Of a stretch of 64,000 nucleotides of DNA, positions 17,382-25,779 are shown one piece after another. The notes below the pieces were generated by a model, which worked only from the letters and a program-made list of their open reading frames with translations, had not been told where the DNA came from and ran no database searches. This DNA is from Cellulomonas sp. URHD0024 (GTDB lineage: Bacteria; Actinomycetota; Actinomycetes; Actinomycetales; Cellulomonadaceae). The stretch spans positions 558,001 through 622,000 of the forward strand of contig NZ_AUEW01000001.1 of assembly GCF_000426185.1 (NCBI RefSeq), written 5' to 3'. The position numbers and the translations under genes are program-made. Numbering within the stretch: the first letter of the stretch is position 1; each line of letters opens with the position of its first letter.

Positions 17382-18371
17382 TCAGCAGCTGGACTTGTAG
17401 AGGTACTGGGCTCCGTCGCCGTCCACGTTGTCCTTGGTGATGATGTGGAACCCGGTCTGGATCGTCGGGGTGACCTCGCTACCGTCCAGGGAGGCCATCG
17501 CCTGGTCCACGCCGTCGACACCGATCTCGTACGGATCCTGGGCGATGAGCGCCTGGACGGTCCCGTCCTTGAGCTGACCGACCTGGTCCGGGCCGGCGTC
17601 GAAGCCGACGACCTTGACCTGGTCCTGCTTGTCGGCCTGGCGGACGCCGGTCGCCGTGCCGGCCGCGGAGAAGGTGTTGGTCGCGAACACCCCGACGATG
17701 TCGGGGTTCTTGGCCAGAGCCGCCGTGATGAGCCGGGCGGCGGTCGCGGTGTCGTTGTGGCTGTACTGGACGCCCAGGTAGTCGAACTTCTCGTCCTTCG
17801 CGGCGGCCGTCTCGAAGCCCTTGACGCGCGCGTCGACGGTCGAGATGCCGGGGTCGGTCGACATGATGAGGATCTTCCCGCCGTCCGGGTTGAGGTCCTG
17901 GATGGCCTTGAACGCGGCCGCTCCCCCGCCCTCGTTGTCCGACGAGATCTGCGAGGCCGCGAAGGACGGGTCGTCGACCGTGGTGTCGACCAGCACGACC
18001 TTGATGCCCTGGTCGGCGGCGGCCTTCAGCGGTGCCTGCATGGCGGAGACGTCGGTGGGGGCGATGAGGATCGCGTCGGGCTTGCTGGCCATGACCGAGT
18101 CGACGATCGGCTTCTGGAGCGTCGGATCGAACTTGGCCGGACCCTGCGTGTTGACGGTCGCGCCGACCTTCTTCGCCTCGGCCTCGATGCCGCACTGCAT
18201 GGTGACGTAGAACTCGTCGCCGGCGACGCCCTGGACGAACGCCAGCTTCTGGTTGCCGCCGCTCGCGCTCGACCCGGACCCGGAGCCGGAGTCGTCGGAG
18301 CCGCTGCTGCACGCGGTGAGTGCGAGGGCGCTCGCTGCGACCAGCGGGAGGAGCTTGGTGATGGTCTTCAT
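17382..18371 (-). CDS. Sugar ABC transporter substrate-binding lipoprotein
   Basis: Periplasmic-binding-protein-fold lipoprotein (RbsB/FrcB class) of 329 residues that captures the sugar or polyol outside the membrane. The signal peptide ends in a lipobox LTAC with C21 as the lipidated residue, followed by a Ser/Gly-rich linker. The mature domain has the class I binding-protein pattern: DAILIAPTDVSAMQAPLKAA and the hinge-region VVGFDAGPDQVGQL. It lies downstream of the permease gene in the importer operon, an order seen in some Frc-type systems. The ligand is not predictable beyond pentose, hexose or polyol. Confidence 0.92.
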   Translation of the reverse strand: MKTITKLLPLVAASALALTACSSGSDDSGSGSGSSASGGNQKLAFVQGVAGDEFYVTMQCGIEAEAKKVGATVNTQGPAKFDPTLQKPIVDSVMASKPDAILIAPTDVSAMQAPLKAAADQGIKVVLVDTTVDDPSFAASQISSDNEGGGAAAFKAIQDLNPDGGKILIMSTDPGISTVDARVKGFETAAAKDEKFDYLGVQYSHNDTATAARLITAALAKNPDIVGVFATNTFSAAGTATGVRQADKQDQVKVVGFDAGPDQVGQLKDGTVQALIAQDPYEIGVDGVDQAMASLDGSEVTPTIQTGFHIITKDNVDGDGAQYLYKSSC

Positions 18372-18456
18372 GGTCTGTTCCTTCGGGGTGTCGGGTCGAG
18401 CGCGTCGTCGGCGCCGTCGAGCAGGGGTGGTGGAGGTGGTGCTGCGACCGGTGCGG

Positions 18457-19629
18457 CTACGCCGACCGTCGGAACAGGTGGGCGAGGGAACGCTTGCCCG
18501 TCTTGTTGGCGCGGGATGCGGCGGCCCGGCGGCGCTGGTCGATGTAGACCGCAACGATGAGGACGGCTCCGATGGCGACCTGCTGCCAGAAGGGCTGCAC
18601 GCCGGTGATCACGAAACCGTTCTGGAGGATGGCGGGGATGAAGAGGCCGACGACCGTGCCGAAGATCGTGCCGATACCGCCGAAGAGGCTCGTCCCACCG
18701 ATCACGACCGCGGCGATCACCGCGAGGCTGGTGTTGGACTGGCCGGCGATGGCCGTCGTCGAGTACTGGGCGAGCGACAGGATCCCGGCAACGCCGGCCA
18801 TGAAGCCGGACAGCGCGTAGATCGTGATGAGGTGCCGGTCGACCTTGACGCCGACCCGTCGAGCCGACTCCTCGTTGGAACCGACGGCGTACGTGTACAA
18901 GCCGTACCGGGTCTTGTGCAGCACGACGCCGAAGATCACCAGGAACACCAGCGCGATCACCGAGATCGTCGGGATGGTGGTGCCCGGGATGTTGCCGTAG
19001 CCGATGTTGGTCGAGAGCACGGCGGGCACCTCACGGATGTCGACGCCACCCGTGATCACCTGCGCCAGCCCGAGCGCCCCGCTGAGCGTGCCCAGGGTGA
19101 CGATGAGCGGCGGGACCTTGGCCTTGGCGATCAGCGCTCCGTTGAGCAGGCCCCACAGGATCCCGCAGACGATCGATACCAGGATCCCGACGATCGCCGT
19201 CCCCCAGCCGTCCCCGCCCATGGACTGCATGACCTTGGCGGCGATCACGCCGGAGAACACCAGGACCGATCCGATGGAGAGGTCGATGCCGCTGGTGATG
19301 ATCACGTAGGTCATGCCGATGCCGAGGACCGCGAGGATCGACACGTTCTGGATGACCAGTCGCAGGTTCCCCCAGGTGGGGAACGTGTCCGGCGCGAGCA
19401 GGCTGAAGACCACGGAGATGGCCACCAGCACCAGGAGGATCTGGAACGACTGCACCTTGACGATGCGTCGCGCGAGCCCGGCGAGCCCACCCCCCGACTC
19501 GACCGCCGTCATCAGTGAGGCGTCCGGGCTGACCGCCGCCTCGCTGCGGAGCTCGCCACTGGGTGCGGCGTCGGCTGCCACTCCGACCGCGTCGGCCGTG
19601 GCGTTCTTGGCTGACATGTCACTGTTCAT
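18457..19629 (-). CDS. Sugar ABC transporter permease, RbsC/FrcC family
   Basis: Integral membrane subunit of 390 residues with about ten hydrophobic segments and the family's conserved GIGMTYVIITSGIDLSIGSV loop, which contacts the ATPase and lines the pathway. It has a longer cytoplasmic N-terminus (about 60 residues, Ala/Ser-rich) than typical RbsC. The ATG overlaps the stop of the ATPase gene (TGATG). Only one permease gene is present, so a homodimer is expected, as in other CUT2-class importers. Confidence 0.93.
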   Translation of the reverse strand: MNSDMSAKNATADAVGVAADAAPSGELRSEAAVSPDASLMTAVESGGGLAGLARRIVKVQSFQILLVLVAISVVFSLLAPDTFPTWGNLRLVIQNVSILAVLGIGMTYVIITSGIDLSIGSVLVFSGVIAAKVMQSMGGDGWGTAIVGILVSIVCGILWGLLNGALIAKAKVPPLIVTLGTLSGALGLAQVITGGVDIREVPAVLSTNIGYGNIPGTTIPTISVIALVFLVIFGVVLHKTRYGLYTYAVGSNEESARRVGVKVDRHLITIYALSGFMAGVAGILSLAQYSTTAIAGQSNTSLAVIAAVVIGGTSLFGGIGTIFGTVVGLFIPAILQNGFVITGVQPFWQQVAIGAVLIVAVYIDQRRRAAASRANKTGKRSLAHLFRRSA

Positions 19630-20396
19630 CACTTGGCTCCTGCGTCCAGGGCGCCGGTCATGGCGCCGACGAGCTCTTCGACCGTGGTGTCCCGGGCTTG
19701 GAAGGTGGCCACGCGGCGCCCGAGCCGCAGGACCTGGACCCGGTCGGAGACCTCGATGACGTGGGGCATCGAGTGGCTGATGAAGACGACGCCGACGCCC
19801 TTGTCGCGAACCTTGCGGATCGTCTCCAGCACAGCCTTGGTCTGGACGACGCCGAGCGCCGCGGTGGGCTCGTCGAGGAAGACCACGCCCTTGGCCCAGG
19901 CGACAGCACGGGCGATGGCGATCGCCTGGCGCTGGCCACCGGACATGCTGCCGACCGGGCTGGAGTAGCTGCGGACCGTGGCACCGAGCTCGTCGAACGC
20001 GACCTTCGACCTAGCCCGCATGGTCTTGTTGTCCAGGAAGCCGAGCTTTCCGAGGAAGCCCGGGGCAGGGAGCTCGCGACCGAGGTACATGTTCTGCGGC
20101 GGCGTCAGGTGTGGAGCGAGCGCCAGGTCCTGGAAGACGGTCTCGATGCCCATGTGGCTCGCCACGCTGGGCGAGCTCAGGTCCACCTCCTCCCCGTTGA
20201 ACAGGATGGAGCCGGAGTCGAGCGCAAGGTTGCCCGACAGCGCCTTGACCATCGTCGACTTGCCGGCGCCGTTGTCGCCGATGAGTGCGACGACCTCTCC
20301 GGCGTGCACGTCGAAGTCCGCCCCGTCGAGGGCACGGACGGCGCCGAAGCTGCGTGTGAGACCGCGAGCTTCGAGAATGGGGGTGGTAGACGGCAT
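19629..20396 (-). CDS. Sugar ABC transporter ATP-binding protein, single-domain FrcA type
   Basis: A 255-residue nucleotide-binding subunit with Walker A GDNGAGKST (40-48), signature MSGGQRQ (151-157) and Walker B VVFLDEPTAA (171-180). Typical CUT2 ATPases such as RbsA are fused duplicates of about 500 residues; this is the short FrcA-like form, so it must dimerise. It lies two bases after the kinase gene and overlaps the permease gene, placing it in a tight operon driven from the operator region at about 21.2 kb. Confidence 0.93.
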   Translation of the reverse strand: MPSTTPILEARGLTRSFGAVRALDGADFDVHAGEVVALIGDNGAGKSTMVKALSGNLALDSGSILFNGEEVDLSSPSVASHMGIETVFQDLALAPHLTPPQNMYLGRELPAPGFLGKLGFLDNKTMRARSKVAFDELGATVRSYSSPVGSMSGGQRQAIAIARAVAWAKGVVFLDEPTAALGVVQTKAVLETIRKVRDKGVGVVFISHSMPHVIEVSDRVQVLRLGRRVATFQARDTTVEELVGAMTGALDAGAK

Positions 20397-20398
20397 CG

Positions 20399-21103
20399 TC
20401 AGAGCTCCTTCGGTGAGCGGGTACGAGCAGGTGTGAGGCGGGCGACCAGATCCGCCCTGGTGCGAGTGGCCTCGACGATGAGGCCGTTGGCGGTGTCCAC
20501 GTTCGCGACCCAGGCTCGTGCGTCCTCGGGTGCGTCACCGAACGATCGGCGTCGCGACACCAACCTCTCGCTCCGCACGTCCGGCGGCACGTCGAGGTAC
20601 CAGGCCTCGTCGAGGCATGGTCGGACGGCGTCCCATCCGAGGTCATCCAGCAGGAGGTAGTTGCCCTCCGTGAGAACCAGCGGCGTGTCCTCGTGGACGG
20701 CGACGGCGCCCGCGATGGCGGCCTCGAGACCGCGATCGAAACGTGGCGCATACACGACCGGTTCGACCTGGTGACGCAGCCGTCGGAGCAGGGCGACGTA
20801 ACCGCCGACGTCGAAGGTGTCCGGCGCGCCCTTGCGCTCCCGGCGCCCCAGACGCTCGAGCTCGTCGTCGGCGAGGTGGAAGCCATCCATGCCGACCAGG
20901 ACGGCTTGGTCACCGAGCGCTCGCAGAAGTGCTGCGGCGACCGTCGACTTGCCGGCTCCCGGTGCTCCGGTGATGGCCAGGAGGGTGCGTCGGTTCGACC
21001 CGGCCAGGGCACGGGCGCGGTCGACGAGGTCGTCCACCGACATCTCGCGCACCGCGTCCCGTGCGACGGCCTCGGGCTTCGTGGTGTCGACGTTGGTCAC
21101 CAT
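20399..21103 (-). CDS. P-loop nucleoside/sugar kinase, FrcK or uridine-kinase-like
   Basis: A 234-residue kinase of the phosphoribulokinase/uridine-kinase/PanK fold. Walker A is GAPGAGKST (46-54), and GMDGFHLADDELERLGRRERKGAPDTFD reproduces the fold's conserved DGFH...RKGAPDTFD pattern, split here around residues 78-105. It is the first gene of the importer operon. FrcK-like proteins accompany Frc-type importers, and sugar phosphorylation is inferred from that. The ATG at 21103 was chosen because the upstream in-frame region runs into the operator cluster. Confidence 0.82.
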   Translation of the reverse strand: MVTNVDTTKPEAVARDAVREMSVDDLVDRARALAGSNRRTLLAITGAPGAGKSTVAAALLRALGDQAVLVGMDGFHLADDELERLGRRERKGAPDTFDVGGYVALLRRLRHQVEPVVYAPRFDRGLEAAIAGAVAVHEDTPLVLTEGNYLLLDDLGWDAVRPCLDEAWYLDVPPDVRSERLVSRRRSFGDAPEDARAWVANVDTANGLIVEATRTRADLVARLTPARTRSPKEL

Positions 21104-21184
21104 GGAGAACTCGTTTCGCTGACGTGGTCCGACGGCCGTTCGCTCGAACGTCGGGGTCGAGTTGCCGAGGAACCTATGCCCGCA

Positions 21185-21245
21185 TGACACCGGTGTCAAG
21201 CGTTCCCTGTCACCGGTGACAGAAATGTGTCTGTCACCGGTGACA
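21185..21245. promoter_or_regulatory. Three tandem palindromic operators between divergent sugar operons
   Basis: O1 21185-21198 is TGACACCGGTGTCA; O2 21208-21221 and O3 21232-21245 are both TGTCACCGGTGACA. All are perfect dyads around CACCGGTG, with centres 23 and 24 bases apart, about two helical turns. They lie between the importer operon (left) and the SDR-lacI operon (right). The central CG and dyad form are typical of LacI-family sites, and two lacI genes are nearby. O1 and O2/O3 differ at the third base of each half-site. Confidence 0.85.
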
Positions 21246-21348
21246 CAGCGACCGATCTTGGGCTACATTGACCGCGTCGTCGAGGTTGGCGCGCGTGCCC
21301 TCGGGCCGCGAGACGGCCTCACATCCCCCGACCCGAGGAAGAGTTCCC

Positions 21349-22077
21349 ATGTTCGATCTCAACGGCCGCACGATCCTCGTCACCGGGGCCGGCGGTGGCA
21401 TCGGCGGCACCACGGTCCGCCACCTGGTGAAGGCCGGCGCCGACGTCATCGCGAGCGGGAGGACGCAGGACGCGCTCGACGAGCTCGCCGCGGAGACGGG
21501 CGTCCGAACGCTCCCCTTCGACCTGACCAGCGAGGACTCGGTCCGGGACGCCCTGGACGGCACCGACCTGTGGGGCGTCGTGAACTGCGGCGGCTTCGGA
21601 GGTGAGATCGCCACCCCGATGGACACCGACATCGCGGTGTTCGACCACGTGATGGCGGTCAACGCGCGTGGCACCCTGCTGGTCACCAAGTACGCCTCCC
21701 GCTCCATGATCCGCCTGGGCCAGGGGGGCGCCATCGTCAACGTCTCGAGCCAAGCGAGCCTCGTCGCCCTGACCGGCCACATCTCGTACGGCTCGTCCAA
21801 GGCCGCGGTGGACAACATCACCAGGGTCTCTGCGCTGGAGCTGGGCCGGTACGACATCCGCGTCAACAGCGTGAACCCCACCGTGGTGATGACGCCGATG
21901 TCTGCCTGGTACTGGGGCCGCCCAGACATCGAGGGTCCGTTCCTCGACGCCATGCCGCTCGGGCGATGGGCGACCGAGGACGAGATCGCGGGTCCGATCA
22001 CCTTCCTGCTCAGCGACGCCGCCTCCATGATCTCGGGCGTGTCGCTGCCAATCGACGGTGGCTACACAGCCCGGTGA
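21349..22077 (+). CDS. Short-chain dehydrogenase similar to L-xylulose/dicarbonyl reductase
   Basis: A 242-residue SDR with cofactor loop GAGGGIGG (13-20), catalytic S134, Y147 and K151 (YGSSK), and the PTVVMTPM segment after the active site. The stretch IVNVSSQ...YGSSKAA...ALELG...RVNSVNPTVVMT closely resembles animal and bacterial DCXR-type L-xylulose reductases, suggesting interconversion of a ketopentose and a pentitol with NADP(H). The usual NNAG motif reads NCGG (79-82). The start ATG at 21349 has GAGGAAGAG upstream. It is transcribed away from the importer and together with lacI. Confidence 0.82.
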   Translation: MFDLNGRTILVTGAGGGIGGTTVRHLVKAGADVIASGRTQDALDELAAETGVRTLPFDLTSEDSVRDALDGTDLWGVVNCGGFGGEIATPMDTDIAVFDHVMAVNARGTLLVTKYASRSMIRLGQGGAIVNVSSQASLVALTGHISYGSSKAAVDNITRVSALELGRYDIRVNSVNPTVVMTPMSAWYWGRPDIEGPFLDAMPLGRWATEDEIAGPITFLLSDAASMISGVSLPIDGGYTAR

Positions 22078-22113
22078 GCGGGCTGTCCGGCTGACGGAAG
22101 GGGGCCGCGGCGC

Positions 22114-23100
22114 ATGACGACGATGCGTGATGTCGCGCGTCGTGCCGGAGTCAGCGCGAAGACGGTGTCGCGCGTCTTCAACCACGACCCACACGTGAGC
22201 CCGGGGACGAAGGCACGCGTCGAGGCCGCCCTGCGTGAGCTGAACTACGTTCCGAGCACGCTCTCCACGACGTTCCGCACGGGTAGGGCGCCGGTGATCG
22301 GCGTCGCTGTGCCCGACATCGCCGACCCGTTCTTCGGGGCGCTCGCCAAGGCGGTCGAGGCGCTGGCCGCCCGGCACGCCATGTCCGTCGTGATGACCAG
22401 CCTGGGCGAGGATCCCTCGCGTGAGCCGGCGATCGTCCAGTCCCTCCTCCGGCAGTCGCTGAGCGGGCTGGTCATCGCGCCGATCGCGGGTGACCAGTCC
22501 TATCTCGAGGCCTGGGCTCAGCACACGCAGGTCGTGTTCGTGGACCGTCGACCGTCAGGGATCGTCGCCGATTCCTTCACGGAGGACGACCATGCGGGCG
22601 CACGCGTCGCCACCGAGCACCTGGTCGGGCACGGTCACGTCAGGATCGGCTTCCTCGGCGACAGCACCGCCATCCCGACCAGCCGTGGTCGTCTCCAGGG
22701 ATATCGGGCTGCGCTCCTCGACTCGGCGATCGCGTACGACGAGTCGCTCGTCGTGCTCGGCGCGATGGACCGCCCGTCCGCCGCCGCCGCCTTCGCCGCC
22801 CTGCAGCATCTCGAGGCGCCGCCCACCGCGATCTTCACGTCCAACGCTCGAGTGACCATGAGCCTGGTGCCGGTCCTGCACGCGCACCGAGGGCTGGCCT
22901 TGGCCGGCTTCGGCGACTTTCCGATGGCCGACGTGCTCGAGCCGTCGCTGACCGTGATCGACCAGGACCCGGCGGCGCTCGGCACTCTCGCGGCCCAGCG
23001 GATCCTCGACCGGCTCGCACATCCCCAGCGGCGATTTCGCCGCCACACGGTGCTCCCGGTCCAGCTCGTGGAGCGCAGGTCGTGCCTCCCGAACGGGTGA
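22114..23100 (+). CDS. LacI-family transcriptional regulator (copy 1)
   Basis: A 328-residue repressor with an N-terminal helix-turn-helix and hinge (MTTMRDVARRAGVSAKTVSR, then the recognition helix) and a periplasmic-binding-protein-like sensor domain from about residue 60. Phrases such as GVAVPDIADPFFGALAKAVE and IAPIAGDQSYL are shared almost word for word with the second LacI at 23165-24163, so the two are paralogues. It lies 36 bases behind the SDR gene with a GGAAGGGGG ribosome site. It probably controls the nearby CACCGGTG operators. Confidence 0.92.
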   Translation: MTTMRDVARRAGVSAKTVSRVFNHDPHVSPGTKARVEAALRELNYVPSTLSTTFRTGRAPVIGVAVPDIADPFFGALAKAVEALAARHAMSVVMTSLGEDPSREPAIVQSLLRQSLSGLVIAPIAGDQSYLEAWAQHTQVVFVDRRPSGIVADSFTEDDHAGARVATEHLVGHGHVRIGFLGDSTAIPTSRGRLQGYRAALLDSAIAYDESLVVLGAMDRPSAAAAFAALQHLEAPPTAIFTSNARVTMSLVPVLHAHRGLALAGFGDFPMADVLEPSLTVIDQDPAALGTLAAQRILDRLAHPQRRFRRHTVLPVQLVERRSCLPNG

Positions 23101-23124
23101 CCGGGGCGTCCCGAACGGGTGACC
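23087..23124 (+). repeat. Short direct repeat across the lacI-1 stop
   Basis: TCCCGAACGGGTGACC occurs at 23087-23102 and again at 23109-23124, the first copy containing the stop codon of the upstream LacI. It is most simply a small tandem duplication; no function is evident. Confidence 0.6.
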
Positions 23125-23164
23125 AGGTGGATGCGGCCGTCGCGAGCGTCGGGGCCTGCGTGGA

Positions 23165-24163
23165 TCAGGCCGTCGTGAGCCTCGCGGCCGCGCCCCGGTC
23201 GACGAGCCGGACCGGGAGCACGGTCTTCCGCCGCAGTCGCCGGTCAGGCTGGTCGATCCTCAGGAAGAGCCGCTCGGCCGCGAACCGGCCGACCTCTCCG
23301 GGATCCTGGTCGATGACGGTGACCGGCGGCGTGAGCGATCCGGCCATCGGGAAGTCGCCGAAGCTCACCAGCTCGACGCCGGACCAACCGATCCGCTGGA
23401 GTGCGGGGACCGCGTCGAGGCTGCACCGCGCGTTCGACGAGAAGATCGCCGTGGGCGGGCTCGCGAGCTGCTGCCAGCGGCGCAGCGCCGCCTCGAAGGC
23501 CTCGCCGTCGGTCTCACCGAGGTACACGAGCTGCTCGTCGGCGTCGACCTCGGCCGTCGCGAGCGCCTCCCGGTAGCCCTGCAACCGCAGCGCGGTCGTC
23601 GGGAAGCGGTAGGCATCACCGACGAAGGCGATGCGCCGGTGGCCGTTCGCGAGCAGGTGAGCGGTCGCCTCGCGACCGCCCCCGGCGTCGTCCTCGATGA
23701 CCGAGTCCGCGACGAGCTTCCCCGGCGCGCGGTCGACGAAGACCATGGCCGTCCGCTCCTGCCAGGGGCGCAGGTAGGACTGGTCCGGCCCGACAGGGCA
23801 CGCGATGAGACCCGCGATCTGTCGCTTCAAGAGGTTCTCCACGGCCTCCTGCTCGTGGCCGGCGTCGTTGCCCAGACTGGTGACGATGACGCCGGTGTGC
23901 CGAGCCACGGCCACGGCCTCGACCGCGTGGATGATCTGCGCGAAGAACGGGTCCGAGATGTCCGGCACCGCGACCCCGATGGCCGACTCGCGCCCTGCCC
24001 GGAAGCTGACGGCCAGGACGTTGGGGACGTAGTGCAGCTCTCGCACGGACGCCTGGACCCGTGCGCGCACCTCGTCCCGGACGTATCCCTCGTTCCGCAG
24101 GACACGGGAGACGGTCTTGGGGCTGACGCCGGCGTGCGCGGCGACGTCTCGCATCGTGGCCAT
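23165..24163 (-). CDS. LacI-family transcriptional regulator (copy 2)
   Basis: A 332-residue LacI protein convergent with copy 1. Its HTH (MATMRDVAAHAGVSPKTVSR) has the same recognition-helix core KTVSRV, and the sensor domain carries GVAVPDISDPFFAQIIHAVE and CPVGPDQSYLRPWQERT. It is the last gene of the FGGY kinase-aldolase-kinase operon, 35 bases behind the P-loop protein. The near-identity of the DNA-reading helices suggests both proteins see the same operator family, possibly with different effectors. Confidence 0.92.
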   Translation of the reverse strand: MATMRDVAAHAGVSPKTVSRVLRNEGYVRDEVRARVQASVRELHYVPNVLAVSFRAGRESAIGVAVPDISDPFFAQIIHAVEAVAVARHTGVIVTSLGNDAGHEQEAVENLLKRQIAGLIACPVGPDQSYLRPWQERTAMVFVDRAPGKLVADSVIEDDAGGGREATAHLLANGHRRIAFVGDAYRFPTTALRLQGYREALATAEVDADEQLVYLGETDGEAFEAALRRWQQLASPPTAIFSSNARCSLDAVPALQRIGWSGVELVSFGDFPMAGSLTPPVTVIDQDPGEVGRFAAERLFLRIDQPDRRLRRKTVLPVRLVDRGAAARLTTA

Positions 24164-24198
24164 GGGGATCTCCGTCCGACGTCGGGTCTGCGGAGAAT

Positions 24199-24804
24199 CT
24201 ATGACACCGATGGCACATCCTGGCGCACCGGCCCGCCCAGCAGACGCGCGAGAACGGCGTCGACGAGCGCCTCCGGCTGCTGCATGGCGTCGGCACGGAC
24301 GTGCGGGACCCGTGGCGCGGCAAGGTCGACGCCGGTCAGCCCGTCCTCGCGGGCGAGCCTCGGAGCGTCTCGCCCGGCACCACGCCGCCGGATCCGGTCC
24401 TCCACGGCGGCGGCGCTGATCTCGAGCCAGACGAGAGTGGGCCTCCCGCCCGCAGCCTCCAGACGCGCCGCCAAGGCCGCCCAGGCCGTCGGGTCGCGCC
24501 GCTCGGAGGTGAACGGCGCGACCAGGACGACGCTCAGGCCCAGCCGCAGGTTCTCCTCGGCCACCGCGGTGATCGCCGCGTAGCGGGCAGCCCGGGTCGC
24601 ACCCGCCAGGACCGGGTCGTCGAGATCGTTGACTCCCAGCAGCGTGGCGACGACGGCGGTCAGGTCGGCCGTCGCGGTGTCGAGGTCGAGCAGGGCGGCC
24701 CCGAGGCGTCCGGCCAGCAAGGCGGCCAGGGTGCTCTTGCCCGACCCCGGCGGGCCCGTGACGACGACAGCCTGCGACTGTCGTCGTCCCTCGTTCGTCT
24801 CCAC
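24199..24804 (-). CDS. P-loop NTPase/kinase (AAA_33-like, gluconate-kinase-like)
   Basis: A 201-residue cytoplasmic protein with Walker A GPPGSGKST near residues 17-25, then DLDTATADLTAV and a lid-like RRRGAGRDAPRLARED segment, giving the layout of small-molecule kinases such as gluconokinase. It sits between the aldolase and LacI genes, so phosphorylation of the sugar or its aldolase precursor is a fair inference. The GTG at 24804 is the first plausible start after the aldolase stop, 16 bases away, but its ribosome site is weak. It is the least certain function in the operon. Confidence 0.7.
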   Translation of the reverse strand: METNEGRRQSQAVVVTGPPGSGKSTLAALLAGRLGAALLDLDTATADLTAVVATLLGVNDLDDPVLAGATRAARYAAITAVAEENLRLGLSVVLVAPFTSERRDPTAWAALAARLEAAGGRPTLVWLEISAAAVEDRIRRRGAGRDAPRLAREDGLTGVDLAAPRVPHVRADAMQQPEALVDAVLARLLGGPVRQDVPSVS

Positions 24805-24820
24805 GTCCGGCGACCGATCG

Positions 24821-25720
24821 TCACGCCCGTGCGGGCGCCCCGTCGACGACCGCGGCCAGCTCACGCAGGCGGGGCAGCGCTCGCGTCGTGAGCAGATCGT
24901 GCCGGGTCTCGTGGGAGACGGCCAGGCTGTCCTTCCACAGCGACCGGCCGGCCATCGCGCCGCAGGCGCCGTTCGCGACGGCGATCTCGACCTGCTTGAT
25001 GAACGTCTCGTGGTTGACGCCGGCGGACAGCACGGCCCACGGCACACCGTCGGCGGCCGCCGTCACCGCGGCGCACGCGGCAGCCGAACCCGGGTAGGGC
25101 AGCTTGAGCAGCTTGGCGCCGCACTGCACCGAGATGCGCGCCGCGTCCGCGATGAGCTGCGGGAACGCCGCCTCGTACTCGGCCTCGCTCTCACCGTCGA
25201 GCCGGTACGTCAGGATCTCGACGATCAGCAGCAGCCCCTCGGCCTCGCAGGCCTTGACCAGGTCACGGATCTCCTCACCCACGCGGGAGCCGGCGTCCTG
25301 CTTGTCGGGCCGCATGTACCAGAGCATCTTCGCCACGTCGCCGCCCAGCTCGCGGACCGTCCGAGCCGTGACGCCGTCCACGAAGTGCGTGAACCTCAGG
25401 CCGTCGGTGGTCTCGAACCCCGAGGCGTCCATGCCGACGACGAGAGCCGTGCCGCGGGCGAGGGTCCCGTCGTCGACGATCGCCGGGAGGGCGACCTCCG
25501 GGTCGAGCAGGATCGCGGGCGCCGCGTTCCCCAGGTACTCCACCAGGTCGGACTTCGCCTCGGCGAGCTGGTCCAGCGTCACGGAGCCAGGGCCGTCGGG
25601 GGCATCGGTCATCACGGCCTTCATGCCGTTGCGCTGGTCGGCGGCCACGATCAGGACGTGGCCGGCGGGCGTCGAGATCGCGGCCATGCCGCGCCGTTCG
25701 AGGGTGGTGAGCTCGTTCAT
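24821..25720 (-). CDS. Class I ketose-bisphosphate aldolase, LacD/tagatose-bisphosphate type
   Basis: A 299-residue TIM-barrel aldolase that would split a ketose bisphosphate into dihydroxyacetone phosphate and an aldehyde phosphate. The Schiff-base lysine is K206 in AKLLKLPYPGS. AADQRNGMKAV near the N-terminus and HETFIKQVEIAVANGACG near the C-terminus fit the LacD family. It needs a doubly phosphorylated ketose, consistent with several kinase genes in the regulon. The ATG at 25720 is preceded by GGAGAA. D-tagatose 1,6-bisphosphate or a related diastereomer is the likeliest substrate. Confidence 0.85.
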   Translation of the reverse strand: MNELTTLERRGMAAISTPAGHVLIVAADQRNGMKAVMTDAPDGPGSVTLDQLAEAKSDLVEYLGNAAPAILLDPEVALPAIVDDGTLARGTALVVGMDASGFETTDGLRFTHFVDGVTARTVRELGGDVAKMLWYMRPDKQDAGSRVGEEIRDLVKACEAEGLLLIVEILTYRLDGESEAEYEAAFPQLIADAARISVQCGAKLLKLPYPGSAAACAAVTAAADGVPWAVLSAGVNHETFIKQVEIAVANGACGAMAGRSLWKDSLAVSHETRHDLLTTRALPRLRELAAVVDGAPARA

Positions 25721-25779
25721 GGGATTCTCCGGGGGTCGTCGTGCGGGTTCCGAGCAGGTGCTCGCGGACTGTGAAGTCG

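Noticed and set aside
23087..23124. Recombination or attachment site at the lacI-1 stop
   Set aside because: Only a 16-base direct repeat with no associated mobile gene; a local duplication explains it.
24202..24215. A further operator-like site TGACACCGATGGCA before lacI copy 2
   Set aside because: It matches 12 of 14 bases, but it lies within the last codons of the P-loop kinase gene and the dyad is broken, so chance is likely.
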